Source of the DNA: Enemella evansiae
GTDB lineage: Bacteria > Actinomycetota > Actinomycetes > Propionibacteriales > Propionibacteriaceae
DNA: 64,000 bases
Direction of reading: 5' to 3'
Assembly: GCF_002250705.1 (NCBI RefSeq)
Contig: NZ_NMVP01000001.1
Coordinates: forward strand, 124,001 to 188,000
This document shows positions 17,642-27,212 of this stretch, piece by piece. Within the stretch, counting starts at the first letter, position 1. Every line of letters begins with the position of its first letter. Made by a program: the position numbers and the translations under genes. The notes under the pieces were generated by a model, which worked only from the letters and a program-made list of their open reading frames with translations, was not told the origin of the DNA and did not search any database.

Positions 17642-18726
17642 ACCCGCTCGCCGGGCTGGTCGACCGCGTGCAGGAGGTGTTGCGGGCACGGGACCTGCTG
17701 GAACCCAGCCCGGTCCCGGTACGCCCGGCGCCCGGCCAGGGCGTACCCGAGTGGCTCGCGGCGGTGGCCGAGATCCGCGAGGAGCACAACGAACGCGCCC
17801 TCGTCGCGATCGACGCGGCCGAGGAGTTCGGCGCTGAATTCTTCGGCGGGCCACCGCGACCTGCGGGCCCCGGGGCGGGACGGGTCCGCCGGCGCAGCGT
17901 GCGGGTACCGGTGGACGACCGGTGGCTGCCGCGCGGGGAGATCGAGCTCGCCCCCGGCGTACCCGCCGCCGCGCTGACCCCGGTGCCGTCGCTCGCCCCG
18001 GCCGTCAACACGTTCCGGATGGTGGTGCACGAACCGGTCGATGGCCCATCGGTGGGTGCGGTGGTGGTGCTGCACGGCGGCGGATTCTGGATGGGTGGGG
18101 GGTCCTTGCTCGATGCCGTCGGCGACGAGTTCGCCGCCTTCCTGGTCGACCGGGCCGGGCTCACCGTCGTCACCCCGGACTACCGGCTGGCCCCCGAACA
18201 TCCCTTCCCCCGTTCGACATCCGACGCCCTGGCCGCGGTGCGCTGGCTCGCCGAGCAGGGCTTCGGGCACGACCGGATCGTGCTGCAGGGCACCTCCTCG
18301 GGTGGCAACTGCGCGGCCGCCGCCGCCATCCTGGCGCGAACCATCCCGGGGTTCGCGCCGCTGGCCGGACTGATCCTCTCGATGCCCGCACTGGACCTGC
18401 CGGAGTCCATCCGGATCTCCGACGACCCCGGGTCGCGCCGCGACCTGCTGACCGCCTGGGCCGGGCCGAATCCGTTGCACCACCCGGTGCTCTCACCCGC
18501 GCTGGCCCCGGCCCTGGCCGGATTGCCGCCGAGCCTGGTGCAGCTCGCCACCGATGACGAGATCGCCCGCGGGGGAGCGGAGTTCGCGGCGGCGGTCCGT
18601 TCGGGTGGTGGCCGGGCGGAGGTGGAGTCCCATCCGGGTACGCACACGGTCGCGGCACCCGGGGTGCAGACGGCGCGCTGGGAGTCGTGTGCGGTGTTCG
18701 CGCGGCGGGTCTGCGCAGCGGCGTAG
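17638..18726 (+). CDS. Alpha/beta hydrolase, HSL-type esterase (fold-3)
   Basis: This 362-residue esterase or lipase-like enzyme belongs to the hormone-sensitive-lipase group. The oxyanion motif HGGGFW starts near residue 146, followed by DYRLAPEHPFP near 181-191. The nucleophile is Ser220 in GTSSGG, and a late His in HPGTHTVAAPG fits the triad. No signal peptide is seen. The first 130 residues are an N-terminal cap. It overlaps the LacI-family gene (ATGA) and ends 3 bp before a convergent membrane-protein gene. Its substrate is probably the ligand, or a precursor of the ligand, of that regulator; this is inference. Confidence 0.88.
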   Translation: MNPLAGLVDRVQEVLRARDLLEPSPVPVRPAPGQGVPEWLAAVAEIREEHNERALVAIDAAEEFGAEFFGGPPRPAGPGAGRVRRRSVRVPVDDRWLPRGEIELAPGVPAAALTPVPSLAPAVNTFRMVVHEPVDGPSVGAVVVLHGGGFWMGGGSLLDAVGDEFAAFLVDRAGLTVVTPDYRLAPEHPFPRSTSDALAAVRWLAEQGFGHDRIVLQGTSSGGNCAAAAAILARTIPGFAPLAGLILSMPALDLPESIRISDDPGSRRDLLTAWAGPNPLHHPVLSPALAPALAGLPPSLVQLATDDEIARGGAEFAAAVRSGGGRAEVESHPGTHTVAAPGVQTARWESCAVFARRVCAAA

Positions 18727-18729
18727 GGC

Positions 18730-19272
18730 TCAGCTGCTCTGGATGCCCGTCACCACCCAGCCGTCCTTCAGCCCGGGCAGATACTTCACGGTGAGCACCG
18801 TCGGGCGACCGGTGCGGCTCTGATCGACCAGCTGCCCCCACCAGTTGTTGTTGGTCCGCAACACCCCGAGCAGGTCGAGATTGTCGGTCTTGGTGGTGCC
18901 GTCGGCGTACCGGATCGTCACGTCGTAGTAGAGCGAGGCATTCCGGCGGGTCGCGTAACTGCCGGTGTTCGCGCCGACGGTGACGGTGGCGTCCTGGCCG
19001 TACGCCGCCACGGTGCGGCCGCGCAGGTTGTCGGTGAACTTCAGCTTGTCGGTGAGGAAGAGCCCCACCGAGGCCAGGAACGGGATCAGCAGGACCAGCG
19101 GGATGAACCGCAGCCGGCGTACCGCTGCTGGTCGCTTCCGGTTCGACAACACGCCCCACAGGGCGAGCAGTGCCAGCCCCAATCCGAACCCCAGAAGGAA
19201 ATTCGCCTGGAACCAGGCGATGACGTAGGCGAGTACGACCATGGCGAGAACGGTATCCAGACCCGGGTTCAT
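18730..19272 (-). CDS. Membrane protein of unknown function
   Basis: This 180-residue protein has two or three hydrophobic segments at about residues 7-24, 27-43 and 57-73, then a soluble domain with TVAAYGQDATVTVGANTGSY and YYDVTIRYADGTTKTDNLDL. The soluble part alternates beta strands and resembles DUF3592-type domains, but I am not certain. The gene is divergent from the asparaginase gene, 41 bp away, and convergent with the esterase gene. A role at the membrane is all I can support. Confidence 0.75.
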   Translation of the reverse strand: MNPGLDTVLAMVVLAYVIAWFQANFLLGFGLGLALLALWGVLSNRKRPAAVRRLRFIPLVLLIPFLASVGLFLTDKLKFTDNLRGRTVAAYGQDATVTVGANTGSYATRRNASLYYDVTIRYADGTTKTDNLDLLGVLRTNNNWWGQLVDQSRTGRPTVLTVKYLPGLKDGWVVTGIQSS

Positions 19273-19313
19273 CGCGGTTTGTGTCAGGATGCCGGGGCGA
19301 GCAGAGGAGTGAT

Positions 19314-20372
19314 GTGACCAGCCAGCAGGACCCCACCCAGCAGGACCCCGCCCAGCCCGGGAACGAGGCGCCGGTGATCGCCTTCGGCGCGCTCGGCGGC
19401 ACCATCTCGATGGTCTCCGGGGACGAATCCGGGATCCGGCCGAGCCTCGGCGCGGAGGATCTGGTGACCTCGGTGAGTGCGGCGGCCGGGGTGCGGATCC
19501 GGACCGCGACGCTGCAGCGGGTCGGCTCCTCCTCGCTGACCGCCCGGCAGCTCGTCGAGACCCTCGCCTGGGCCGAGCAGGAGGTCGACGCCGGTGCCGC
19601 CGGGGTGGTGATCTCGCAGGGCACCGACACCCTCGAGGAGACCGCCTATCTGTGGGACCTGCTCTGGCAGCGCAGCGAGCCGCTGATCGTCACCGCCGCG
19701 ATGCGCGGGCCGGAACAGCCCGGTGCCGACGGGCCCGCCAATGTGCTCGCCGCGTTCACCGTCGCCGCCTCACCCGGTGCCCGGGACCGCGGCGTACTGA
19801 CGGTGCTCGATGACCAGATCCATGCCGCCCGCTGGGTCCGCAAATCCCACACCGTGCGTACCGGTGCCTTCGCCAGCCCCGGTGCCGCTGCCCTCGGCCT
19901 GCTCGTCGAGGGTGAGGTCGCCTGGACCGCGACCACCCCGCGGGATCCGGCGGTGCCCGCCCCGGACCGCGCCGCGCTCGCTGCCGCCGACTGGCCCTGG
20001 GTGCCGCTGCTGGAATTCCACCTCGGCGACGACGGCCGACTCGCCCGGGCCGCCGTGGACGCCGGCGCCGCCGCCCTGGTGGTGGCCGGCAGCGGTGGTG
20101 GGCACGTCAGCATCCCCGCCTCCGACGTGTACGCCGAGTTGGCCCGGCGGGTGCCGGTCGTCCTCGCCGGCCGGACCGCCGCCGGGCCGGTGCTGCAGCG
20201 CACCTACGGCTACCAGGGCGCGGAGATCGACCTGATCGCGCGCGGCCTGCTGCCGGCCGGCTGGCTCGCCCCGCTCAAGGCCCGCACCCTCACCCAGCTG
20301 CTGCTCGCCGCCGGGGCCGATCGCGACCAGCTCGCCGCCGAACTGGCCCGCCGGGGGAGGCTGCCGCGATGA
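19314..20372 (+). CDS. L-asparaginase (type I/II family)
   Basis: This 352-residue enzyme would hydrolyse asparagine (possibly glutamine) to aspartate and ammonia. The first catalytic Thr is in ALGGTISM (about residue 28), and the second motif is VVISQGTDTLEETAYLWD (about 100-117), with Gln where most enzymes have His. AAMRGPEQPGADGPANVLAAF is the third conserved block. There is no signal peptide, so it should be cytoplasmic. I chose GTG 19314 behind GAGGAGT. Its TGA overlaps the ATG of a small membrane-protein gene. The ammonium it frees links it loosely to the urea genes upstream. Confidence 0.9.
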   Translation: MTSQQDPTQQDPAQPGNEAPVIAFGALGGTISMVSGDESGIRPSLGAEDLVTSVSAAAGVRIRTATLQRVGSSSLTARQLVETLAWAEQEVDAGAAGVVISQGTDTLEETAYLWDLLWQRSEPLIVTAAMRGPEQPGADGPANVLAAFTVAASPGARDRGVLTVLDDQIHAARWVRKSHTVRTGAFASPGAAALGLLVEGEVAWTATTPRDPAVPAPDRAALAAADWPWVPLLEFHLGDDGRLARAAVDAGAAALVVAGSGGGHVSIPASDVYAELARRVPVVLAGRTAAGPVLQRTYGYQGAEIDLIARGLLPAGWLAPLKARTLTQLLLAAGADRDQLAAELARRGRLPR

Positions 20373-20539
20373 CCCAGGAGCCCCAGCAGCGCCCCACGCC
20401 CGAGCCCGAGTCCGAGCCCGAGGAGGAGTTCAAGCTCATTGATTTCGGCCGGATCCTGCGCTACATGGGCCTGGCGCTGCTGGCCATGGCGGTCCTCGGC
20501 GGACTGATCGTCGCCGTGGCGTACCTGCTCGTCAAATAG
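20369..20539 (+). CDS. Small single-pass membrane protein
   Basis: A 56-residue protein begins at ATG 20369, overlapping the asparaginase stop by 4 bp. Residues 1-20 are rich in Pro, Gln and Glu. Residues about 31-54 form one hydrophobic helix that ends in a Lys. It is short and would be missed by length cut-offs, but its overlap with the upstream gene, its coherent topology and the promoter signals that follow its stop all support it. Function is unknown. Confidence 0.65.
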   Translation: MTQEPQQRPTPEPESEPEEEFKLIDFGRILRYMGLALLAMAVLGGLIVAVAYLLVK

Positions 20540-20559
20540 GGGAGCGCGGGTCGATCCGC

Positions 20560-20769
20560 TAGCCTGAGTGGTACAACCGAACAAGTATTGATCACACCAG
20601 ATCGCCCGCCCGGCCGTTTCCGGGAGTCCTCGGTCCTCGGTAGTGGTCCTCGGGAGCCGCCCAGCCCATCGCTGCGCGTGAGTGACCCGCGGACCTCGAT
20701 CGAAGACCGGCCTCCATCACAACGGGTCGGCTGTGTGCGGCTGCGATCGCCCACACGAAAGGAATCCCT
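20560..20769 (+). promoter_or_regulatory. Promoter and long leader of pnp
   Basis: TAGCCT (20560-20565) is a good -10 hexamer and gives a leader of about 195 nt before the pnp GTG. The region contains no gene. Long leaders that are cut by RNase III and PNPase for autoregulation are known for pnp in other bacteria; I could not identify a single dominant stem by eye. Confidence 0.45.
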
Positions 20770-23013
20770 GTGGAGGGACCTGACCTCAAGTTCACCGAGG
20801 CCATCATCGACAACGGCAAGCACGGCAAGCACGTCGTGCGCTTCGAGTCGGGACTGCTGGCCCGTCAGGCGGCCGGCTCGGCCGCCGTCTACCTGGACGG
20901 CGACACCATGCTGCTGTCCGCCACCACCGCGCAGAAGACCCCGCGCGATGCCATCGACTTCTTCCCCCTCACCGTGGACGTGGAGGAGCGGATGTACGCC
21001 GCCGGCCGCATCCCCGGCTCCTTCTTCCGCCGCGAGGGCCGCCCGTCCGAGGGTGCGATCCTGGCCTGCCGGCTGATCGACCGCCCGCTGCGCCCGTCCT
21101 TCGTCAAGGGCCTGCGCAACGAGGTCCAGGTCGTCGTCACCGTGATGGCGCTGAACCCGGACGTGCTCTACGACGTGGTGGCCATCAACGCCGCCTCGAT
21201 GTCCACCCAGCTCGCCGGGCTGCCCTTCTCGGGCCCGATCGGCGGTGTCCGGATCGCGCTGATCGACGACCAGTGGGTCGCCTTCCCGACCGTCGAGCAG
21301 CTCGAGGACGCCACCTTCGACATGGTCGTCGCCGGCCGGGTGCTGCCCGATGGCGATGTCGCGATCATGATGGTCGAGGCCGAGTCCACCGAGCAGACCT
21401 GGAACCTGGTCTCCGCCGGCAAGACCGCCCCGACCGAGGACGTGGTCGGCAAGGGCCTGGAGGCCGCCAAGCCGTTCATCAAGACCCTCTGCGACGCGCA
21501 GGCCGAACTCGCCGCCCAGTTCCCCAAGGACACCGCGGACTTCCCGGTCTTCTCCGACTACGCCGACGACGTGTACGCCGCGGTCGAGGCCGAGGCCGCC
21601 GACCGGGTCAAGCAGGCCATGCAGATCCCCGGCAAGGAGGAGCGCAACGAGGCCACCCACGCGATCCGCCAGGAGGTCACCGAGAAGCTCGCCGACCGCT
21701 TCGAGGGTCGGGAGAAGGAGATCTCGGGCGCGCTCAAGGCGCTGACCAAGAAGATCGTGCGGCACCGCACGCTCACCGAGAACATCCGGATCGACGGCCG
21801 CGGGCTGGCCGACATCCGCACCCTGTCCGCCGAGGTCGGCGTACTGCCGCGGGTGCACGGTTCGGCACTGTTCCAGCGCGGCGAGACCCAGATCCTGGGT
21901 GTCACCACGCTGAACATGCTGGGCCTGGAGCAGAAGCTGGACACCCTCTCCCCGGAGACCAGCAAGCGCTACATGCACCACTACAACTTCCCGCCCTACT
22001 CCACCGGTGAGACCGGCCGCGTCGGTTCGCCGAAGCGCCGCGAGATCGGCCACGGTGCGCTCGCCGAGCGCGCCCTGGTGCCGGTGCTGCCGGACCGCGA
22101 GGAGTTCCCCTACGCCATCCGCCAGGTCTCCGAGGCGCTCGGCTCGAACGGCTCCACCTCGATGGGCTCGGTCTGCGCGTCCACGCTGTCGCTGCTGAAC
22201 GCCGGTGTGCCGCTCAAGGCGCCGGTCGCCGGCATCGCGATGGGCCTGATGAGCGAGGAGATCGACGGCACCACCAAGTATGTGGCGCTGACCGACATCC
22301 TCGGCGACGAGGACGCCCTCGGTGACATGGACTTCAAGGTCGCCGGCACCAAGGACTTCGTGACCGCGCTGCAGCTCGACACCAAGCTCGACGGCATCCC
22401 CGCCGAGGAGCTGTCGAAGGCGCTGCTGCAGGCCCGCGAGGCCCGGCACACGATCCTCGAGGTGATGAACGAGGCCATCGATCGCCCCGACGAGATGAGC
22501 ATCTACGCACCGCGGATCATCACCGTGAAGATCCCGGTCGACAAGATCGGCGAGGTCATCGGCCCCAAGGGCAAGATGATCAACCAGATCCAGGACGACA
22601 CCGGCGCCGAGATCACCATCAACGACGACGGCACCATCTACATCGGTGCGGTCGACGGCACCTCCGCCGAGGCCGCCCGGTCGACGATCAACGCGATCGC
22701 CAACCCGACGATGCCGGAGAAGGGCGAGCGCTACCTCGGCACCGTGGTCAAGCTGACCAACTTCGGTGCCTTCGTCTCGCTGCTGCCCGGCAAGGACGGC
22801 CTGCTGCACATCTCCAAGCTGCGCGCGCTCGCCGGCGGCAAGCGCGTCGAGTCGGTCGAGGACGTGCTCTCGGTCGGCCAGAAGCTGCAGGTGGAGATCT
22901 CCGAGATCGACGACCGCGGCAAGCTGTCGCTGATCCCGGTCGTCGAGGAGTCCGACGAGGAGTCCGGCGACCAGGGCAGCGACGACCAGGTCGAGGCCGG
23001 GTCCGAGGCCTGA
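20770..23013 (+). CDS. pnp: Polyribonucleotide nucleotidyltransferase (PNPase)
   Basis: PNPase degrades RNA 3' to 5' with phosphate. The 747-residue protein has two RNase PH domains (about 15-145 and 330-500; [22 protein letters not shown] and [26 protein letters not shown]), a helical linker, a KH domain ([16 protein letters not shown], about 600) and an S1 domain (about 660-730). GAAAGGAA precedes the GTG start. It is separated from rpsO by about 4.3 kb. Its stop is 2 bp before a TTG that starts an M16 peptidase gene, an arrangement common in actinobacteria. Confidence 0.97.
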   Translation: MEGPDLKFTEAIIDNGKHGKHVVRFESGLLARQAAGSAAVYLDGDTMLLSATTAQKTPRDAIDFFPLTVDVEERMYAAGRIPGSFFRREGRPSEGAILACRLIDRPLRPSFVKGLRNEVQVVVTVMALNPDVLYDVVAINAASMSTQLAGLPFSGPIGGVRIALIDDQWVAFPTVEQLEDATFDMVVAGRVLPDGDVAIMMVEAESTEQTWNLVSAGKTAPTEDVVGKGLEAAKPFIKTLCDAQAELAAQFPKDTADFPVFSDYADDVYAAVEAEAADRVKQAMQIPGKEERNEATHAIRQEVTEKLADRFEGREKEISGALKALTKKIVRHRTLTENIRIDGRGLADIRTLSAEVGVLPRVHGSALFQRGETQILGVTTLNMLGLEQKLDTLSPETSKRYMHHYNFPPYSTGETGRVGSPKRREIGHGALAERALVPVLPDREEFPYAIRQVSEALGSNGSTSMGSVCASTLSLLNAGVPLKAPVAGIAMGLMSEEIDGTTKYVALTDILGDEDALGDMDFKVAGTKDFVTALQLDTKLDGIPAEELSKALLQAREARHTILEVMNEAIDRPDEMSIYAPRIITVKIPVDKIGEVIGPKGKMINQIQDDTGAEITINDDGTIYIGAVDGTSAEAARSTINAIANPTMPEKGERYLGTVVKLTNFGAFVSLLPGKDGLLHISKLRALAGGKRVESVEDVLSVGQKLQVEISEIDDRGKLSLIPVVEESDEESGDQGSDDQVEAGSEA

Positions 23014-23015
23014 GT

Positions 23016-24353
23016 TTGGCCAGTAGCAACCGCGCAGCCGCCCGGCAGCACTACCTCGGTGGGAACTCCCGCCGCAGTGTGCTGCCGGGCGGCCTGCGTG
23101 TGGTCACCGAGGACATGCCCGGGACGGGCAGCTTCAGCATCGGCTGCTTCGTCGGTACCGGCTCCCGCTTCGAGGCACCGCACCTGCACGGGGTCTCCCA
23201 CTTCCTCGAACACGTGCTGTTCAAGGGCACCCGGCGCCGCGGTGCGGAGGAGATCTCGGCCGCCATCGAACAGGTCGGCGGTGACCTGAACGCGTACACG
23301 GCCAAGGAGCACACCTGCTTCTATGCCAAGACCCTCGCCGACGACGCCCCGATCGCGGTCGACGTGCTCACCGACATGCTGTCCGCCTCACTGCTCCGCG
23401 AGGCCGACATCGACGCCGAGCGGGCGGTGATCCTGGACGAGATCGCGATGCACCACGACGACCCGGCCGACGCCGCCGGAGAACTCGTCGCCAGCCGGCT
23501 GTTCGCCGGCACCCCGCTGGAACGCAGCGTGATCGGCTCCGACGCCTCGATCTCCGCCCTCAGCCGGGACCAGATCAACAGCTTCTGGCGGCGGCACTAC
23601 CGCGCGCCCAGGATCGTCGTGGCCGCCGCCGGCCGGGTCGATCACGACCGGCTGGTCGACCAGCTCGCCGAGTTCGACGAACGGCTGGCCGGCAACGGCG
23701 ACCAGCCCCGGCAGCGGCCTGCCCGCCCCAAGATCGACCCGGGCAGCGTGCTGGTCCGCAGCCGGCCGCTGGAACACGCCCTGGCCGTGCTCGGCTTCCC
23801 CAGCCCCGGTGTGTTCACCGACGGACCGGGCAGCGCGGTCGACCAGCGCCGCTACCCGCTCAACCTGCTCTCGGTGGTGCTCGGCGGCGGGATGAGCTCC
23901 CGGTTGTTCGTCGAGGTGCGCGAGCGCCGCGGGTTGGCGTACGCGATCGACGCGGGGGAGTCGGCGTACGCCGATGCCGGCAGCTTCACCATCGAATGGG
24001 GCAGCGTGCCCGAGCGGGTCGCCGACGTCACCGCGGTGGTCCGCGGCAGCCTCGCCGAACTGCTCGAGAACGGCATCGGCGAGGCCGAACTGGCCCGCGC
24101 CCGCGGCCAGCTGCTCGGCCAGACCCTGCTCGCCTTCGAGGGGCCGACCGCCCGGATGAACCGGCTCGGCACCGCCGAACTCTCCGGGGACACCCGGCGG
24201 ATGAGCGAGATCCTGGAGCACTACGAACAGGTCACCCCCGACGAACTCGCCACGGTCGCCGAGGAGTTGCTGACCGTGCCACCGGTGCTGTCGGTGGTCG
24301 GCGGCCGGGTGAACCGGAACCGGCTCACCGGACTCGTCGAACGGTGGCTCTGA
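23016..24353 (+). CDS. M16-family zinc metallopeptidase
   Basis: This 445-residue protein resembles mitochondrial-processing-peptidase-like M16B enzymes. The zinc site HFLEH is near residue 67 and a glutamate follows about 75 residues later in DAERAVILDEI. The second half carries the inactive M16 repeat with VLGGGMSSRLFVEVRERRGLAYAI. No signal peptide is seen. I take TTG 23016 as start; no clear ribosome-binding site precedes it, so it is probably coupled to pnp. Its natural substrate is unknown. dapB follows after 78 bp. Confidence 0.9.
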   Translation: MASSNRAAARQHYLGGNSRRSVLPGGLRVVTEDMPGTGSFSIGCFVGTGSRFEAPHLHGVSHFLEHVLFKGTRRRGAEEISAAIEQVGGDLNAYTAKEHTCFYAKTLADDAPIAVDVLTDMLSASLLREADIDAERAVILDEIAMHHDDPADAAGELVASRLFAGTPLERSVIGSDASISALSRDQINSFWRRHYRAPRIVVAAAGRVDHDRLVDQLAEFDERLAGNGDQPRQRPARPKIDPGSVLVRSRPLEHALAVLGFPSPGVFTDGPGSAVDQRRYPLNLLSVVLGGGMSSRLFVEVRERRGLAYAIDAGESAYADAGSFTIEWGSVPERVADVTAVVRGSLAELLENGIGEAELARARGQLLGQTLLAFEGPTARMNRLGTAELSGDTRRMSEILEHYEQVTPDELATVAEELLTVPPVLSVVGGRVNRNRLTGLVERWL

Positions 24354-24428
24354 CCCGCGCCGCCCGAGGTGCCCGCACCTCCTAGAGTGGGGGCGTACCC
24401 CTGCGATGAGACCCGAGAAGTGGAGTGA

Positions 24429-25936
<1,508 letters not shown>

Positions 25937-25975
25937 CACCTTCGTACCGGGGTCATCCCAACTTTCTTACCACTT

Positions 25976-25997
25976 GGTATTAGAAATTTCTGATACC
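25976..25997. promoter_or_regulatory. 22-bp AT-rich palindrome
   Basis: GGTATTAGAAA and TTTCTGATACC are complementary except for one T/G pair, with no loop. The element is much more AT-rich than the surrounding DNA. It looks like a binding site for a dimeric protein, but no nearby gene clearly encodes the partner. Confidence 0.4.
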
Positions 25998-26035
25998 TCC
26001 ATCTGTCCCCGATTCGTATGACAGACTTTCTCTCG

Positions 26036-26079
26036 CAGCCCGTGATTGCCAGATCCCCCGAGCCGGCAGTCACGGGCTG
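26036..26079 (+). terminator. Long hairpin, probable terminator after the dapB operon
   Basis: CAGCCCGTGATTGCC pairs with GGCAGTCACGGGCTG, 15 bp with one wobble pair, around a 14-nt loop. It is followed by TTCC, not a long T-run, so intrinsic termination may be weak. It sits between the DUF2993 gene and a leaderless acetyltransferase gene. Confidence 0.5.
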
Positions 26080-26125
26080 TTCCACGCCCGCGCCCCGCCC
26101 CTTGCGCCCTCGATAGGCTGATCCG

Positions 26126-26728
26126 GTGAGTGAACCGCGCCCCGATTCCGTCCGCCTGGCCCTTCCCCGGGAGGCCCCCGAACTGGCCGCCCTGCAGCGC
26201 CGTGTCTGGGCCGCCGAGCTGGGGGAGCGGGCCGACGCCGTGCTCGGCCAGCTCGACCTGGACACCATGACCGAGGCCTGGCAGCTCTCCATCACCCGCC
26301 CGCCGCTGGCCAGCTACCGGGTGCTGGTGGCGGTCGCCGCCAATGACGGGCAGGAGCCGGATCGGGTGGTCGGGATGGCGACCACGATGCCCAGCGACGA
26401 CCCGGACGCCACCCAAGGCGTCGACGGACTGGTCGGGGAGTTCCTGATCGACCCGCTGGCCCGCGGCCGCGGCCACGGCTCGCGGCTGTTGAACGCCTGC
26501 GTGGACACCCTGCGCGCCGACGGGTTCGGGCTGGCCACCTGGTGGGTGAACTCCACCGATGACGACCTGCGCGGTTTCCTGACCGGGGCCGGCTGGGCGG
26601 CCGACGGCTCACACCGAGAGATCGGCACCGAGGACGAGAGCGTACGGATCAAACAGGTCCGCCTGCACTCCGACATCTCCGGTGGTCCGGCGGACGCCGC
26701 GGAAACCGGGTCGCCGGCCGCCGACTGA
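26126..26728 (+). CDS. GNAT family N-acetyltransferase
   Basis: This 200-residue protein would transfer an acetyl group from acetyl-CoA to an unknown amine. The CoA-binding motif A is GEFLIDPLARGRGHGSRLLNACV near residues 108-130. TAGGCT (26114-26119) is 6 nt before the GTG, so the message is probably leaderless. It is followed after 17 bp by a second, unrelated acetyltransferase gene with its own -10-like element. Confidence 0.85.
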   Translation: MSEPRPDSVRLALPREAPELAALQRRVWAAELGERADAVLGQLDLDTMTEAWQLSITRPPLASYRVLVAVAANDGQEPDRVVGMATTMPSDDPDATQGVDGLVGEFLIDPLARGRGHGSRLLNACVDTLRADGFGLATWWVNSTDDDLRGFLTGAGWAADGSHREIGTEDESVRIKQVRLHSDISGGPADAAETGSPAAD

Positions 26729-26745
26729 GGTGGCAGGCTGCCGCC

Positions 26746-27207
26746 ATGACTCTCCTGCACCTGCGCCCCGGCCGCGGCGCGGTCGACCAGCCGGACCTGG
26801 TGCGGATCTGGCGTCGGGCCGTCGACGCCACGCACGACTTCCTGGCCCCCGCGGACCGCGATGAGATCCAGGCGAAGCTGGCCACCGACTACCTGCCGGC
26901 GGTGACCCTGACGGTCGCCGAACGCGCGGGGGCGCCGGTGGGGTTCTCCGGGGTGGCCGGGGACGGACTCGAGATGCTGTTCGTCGACCCGGACAGCCGC
27001 GGCAGCGGGGTCGGTACCGCGCTGCTGGAGCAGGCGATCACCGAGCAGGGAGTCCGGCGGGTCGAGGTCAACGAACAGAACCCGGCGGCGACCGGCTTCT
27101 ATCTGCATCGAGGATTCGAGATCGTCGGACGCAGCGACACCGATGCCGACGGCCGGGCGTATCCACTGCTGCGACTGCGCCTGCGCGGCTCCGGTCCGCT
27201 AGCCTGA
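26746..27207 (+). CDS. GNAT family N-acetyltransferase (YjaB-like)
   Basis: This 153-residue acetyltransferase has the CoA-binding motif DPDSRGSGVGTALLEQAI near 81-98, then VRRVEVNEQNPAATGFYLHRGFEIVGRS, which is the usual motif B of small YjaB- or PhnO-like enzymes. It starts at ATG 26746 with CAGGCT 6 nt upstream (26734-26739), so it is likely leaderless. Its substrate is unknown. The RNase J gene follows 5 bp after its stop. Confidence 0.85.
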   Translation: MTLLHLRPGRGAVDQPDLVRIWRRAVDATHDFLAPADRDEIQAKLATDYLPAVTLTVAERAGAPVGFSGVAGDGLEMLFVDPDSRGSGVGTALLEQAITEQGVRRVEVNEQNPAATGFYLHRGFEIVGRSDTDADGRAYPLLRLRLRGSGPLA

Positions 27208-27212
27208 AACCC

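Noticed and set aside
20540..20769. Riboswitch in the pnp leader
   Set aside because: The leader is long, but I could not match any known riboswitch core; an RNase III-type stem is possible but not clear by eye.
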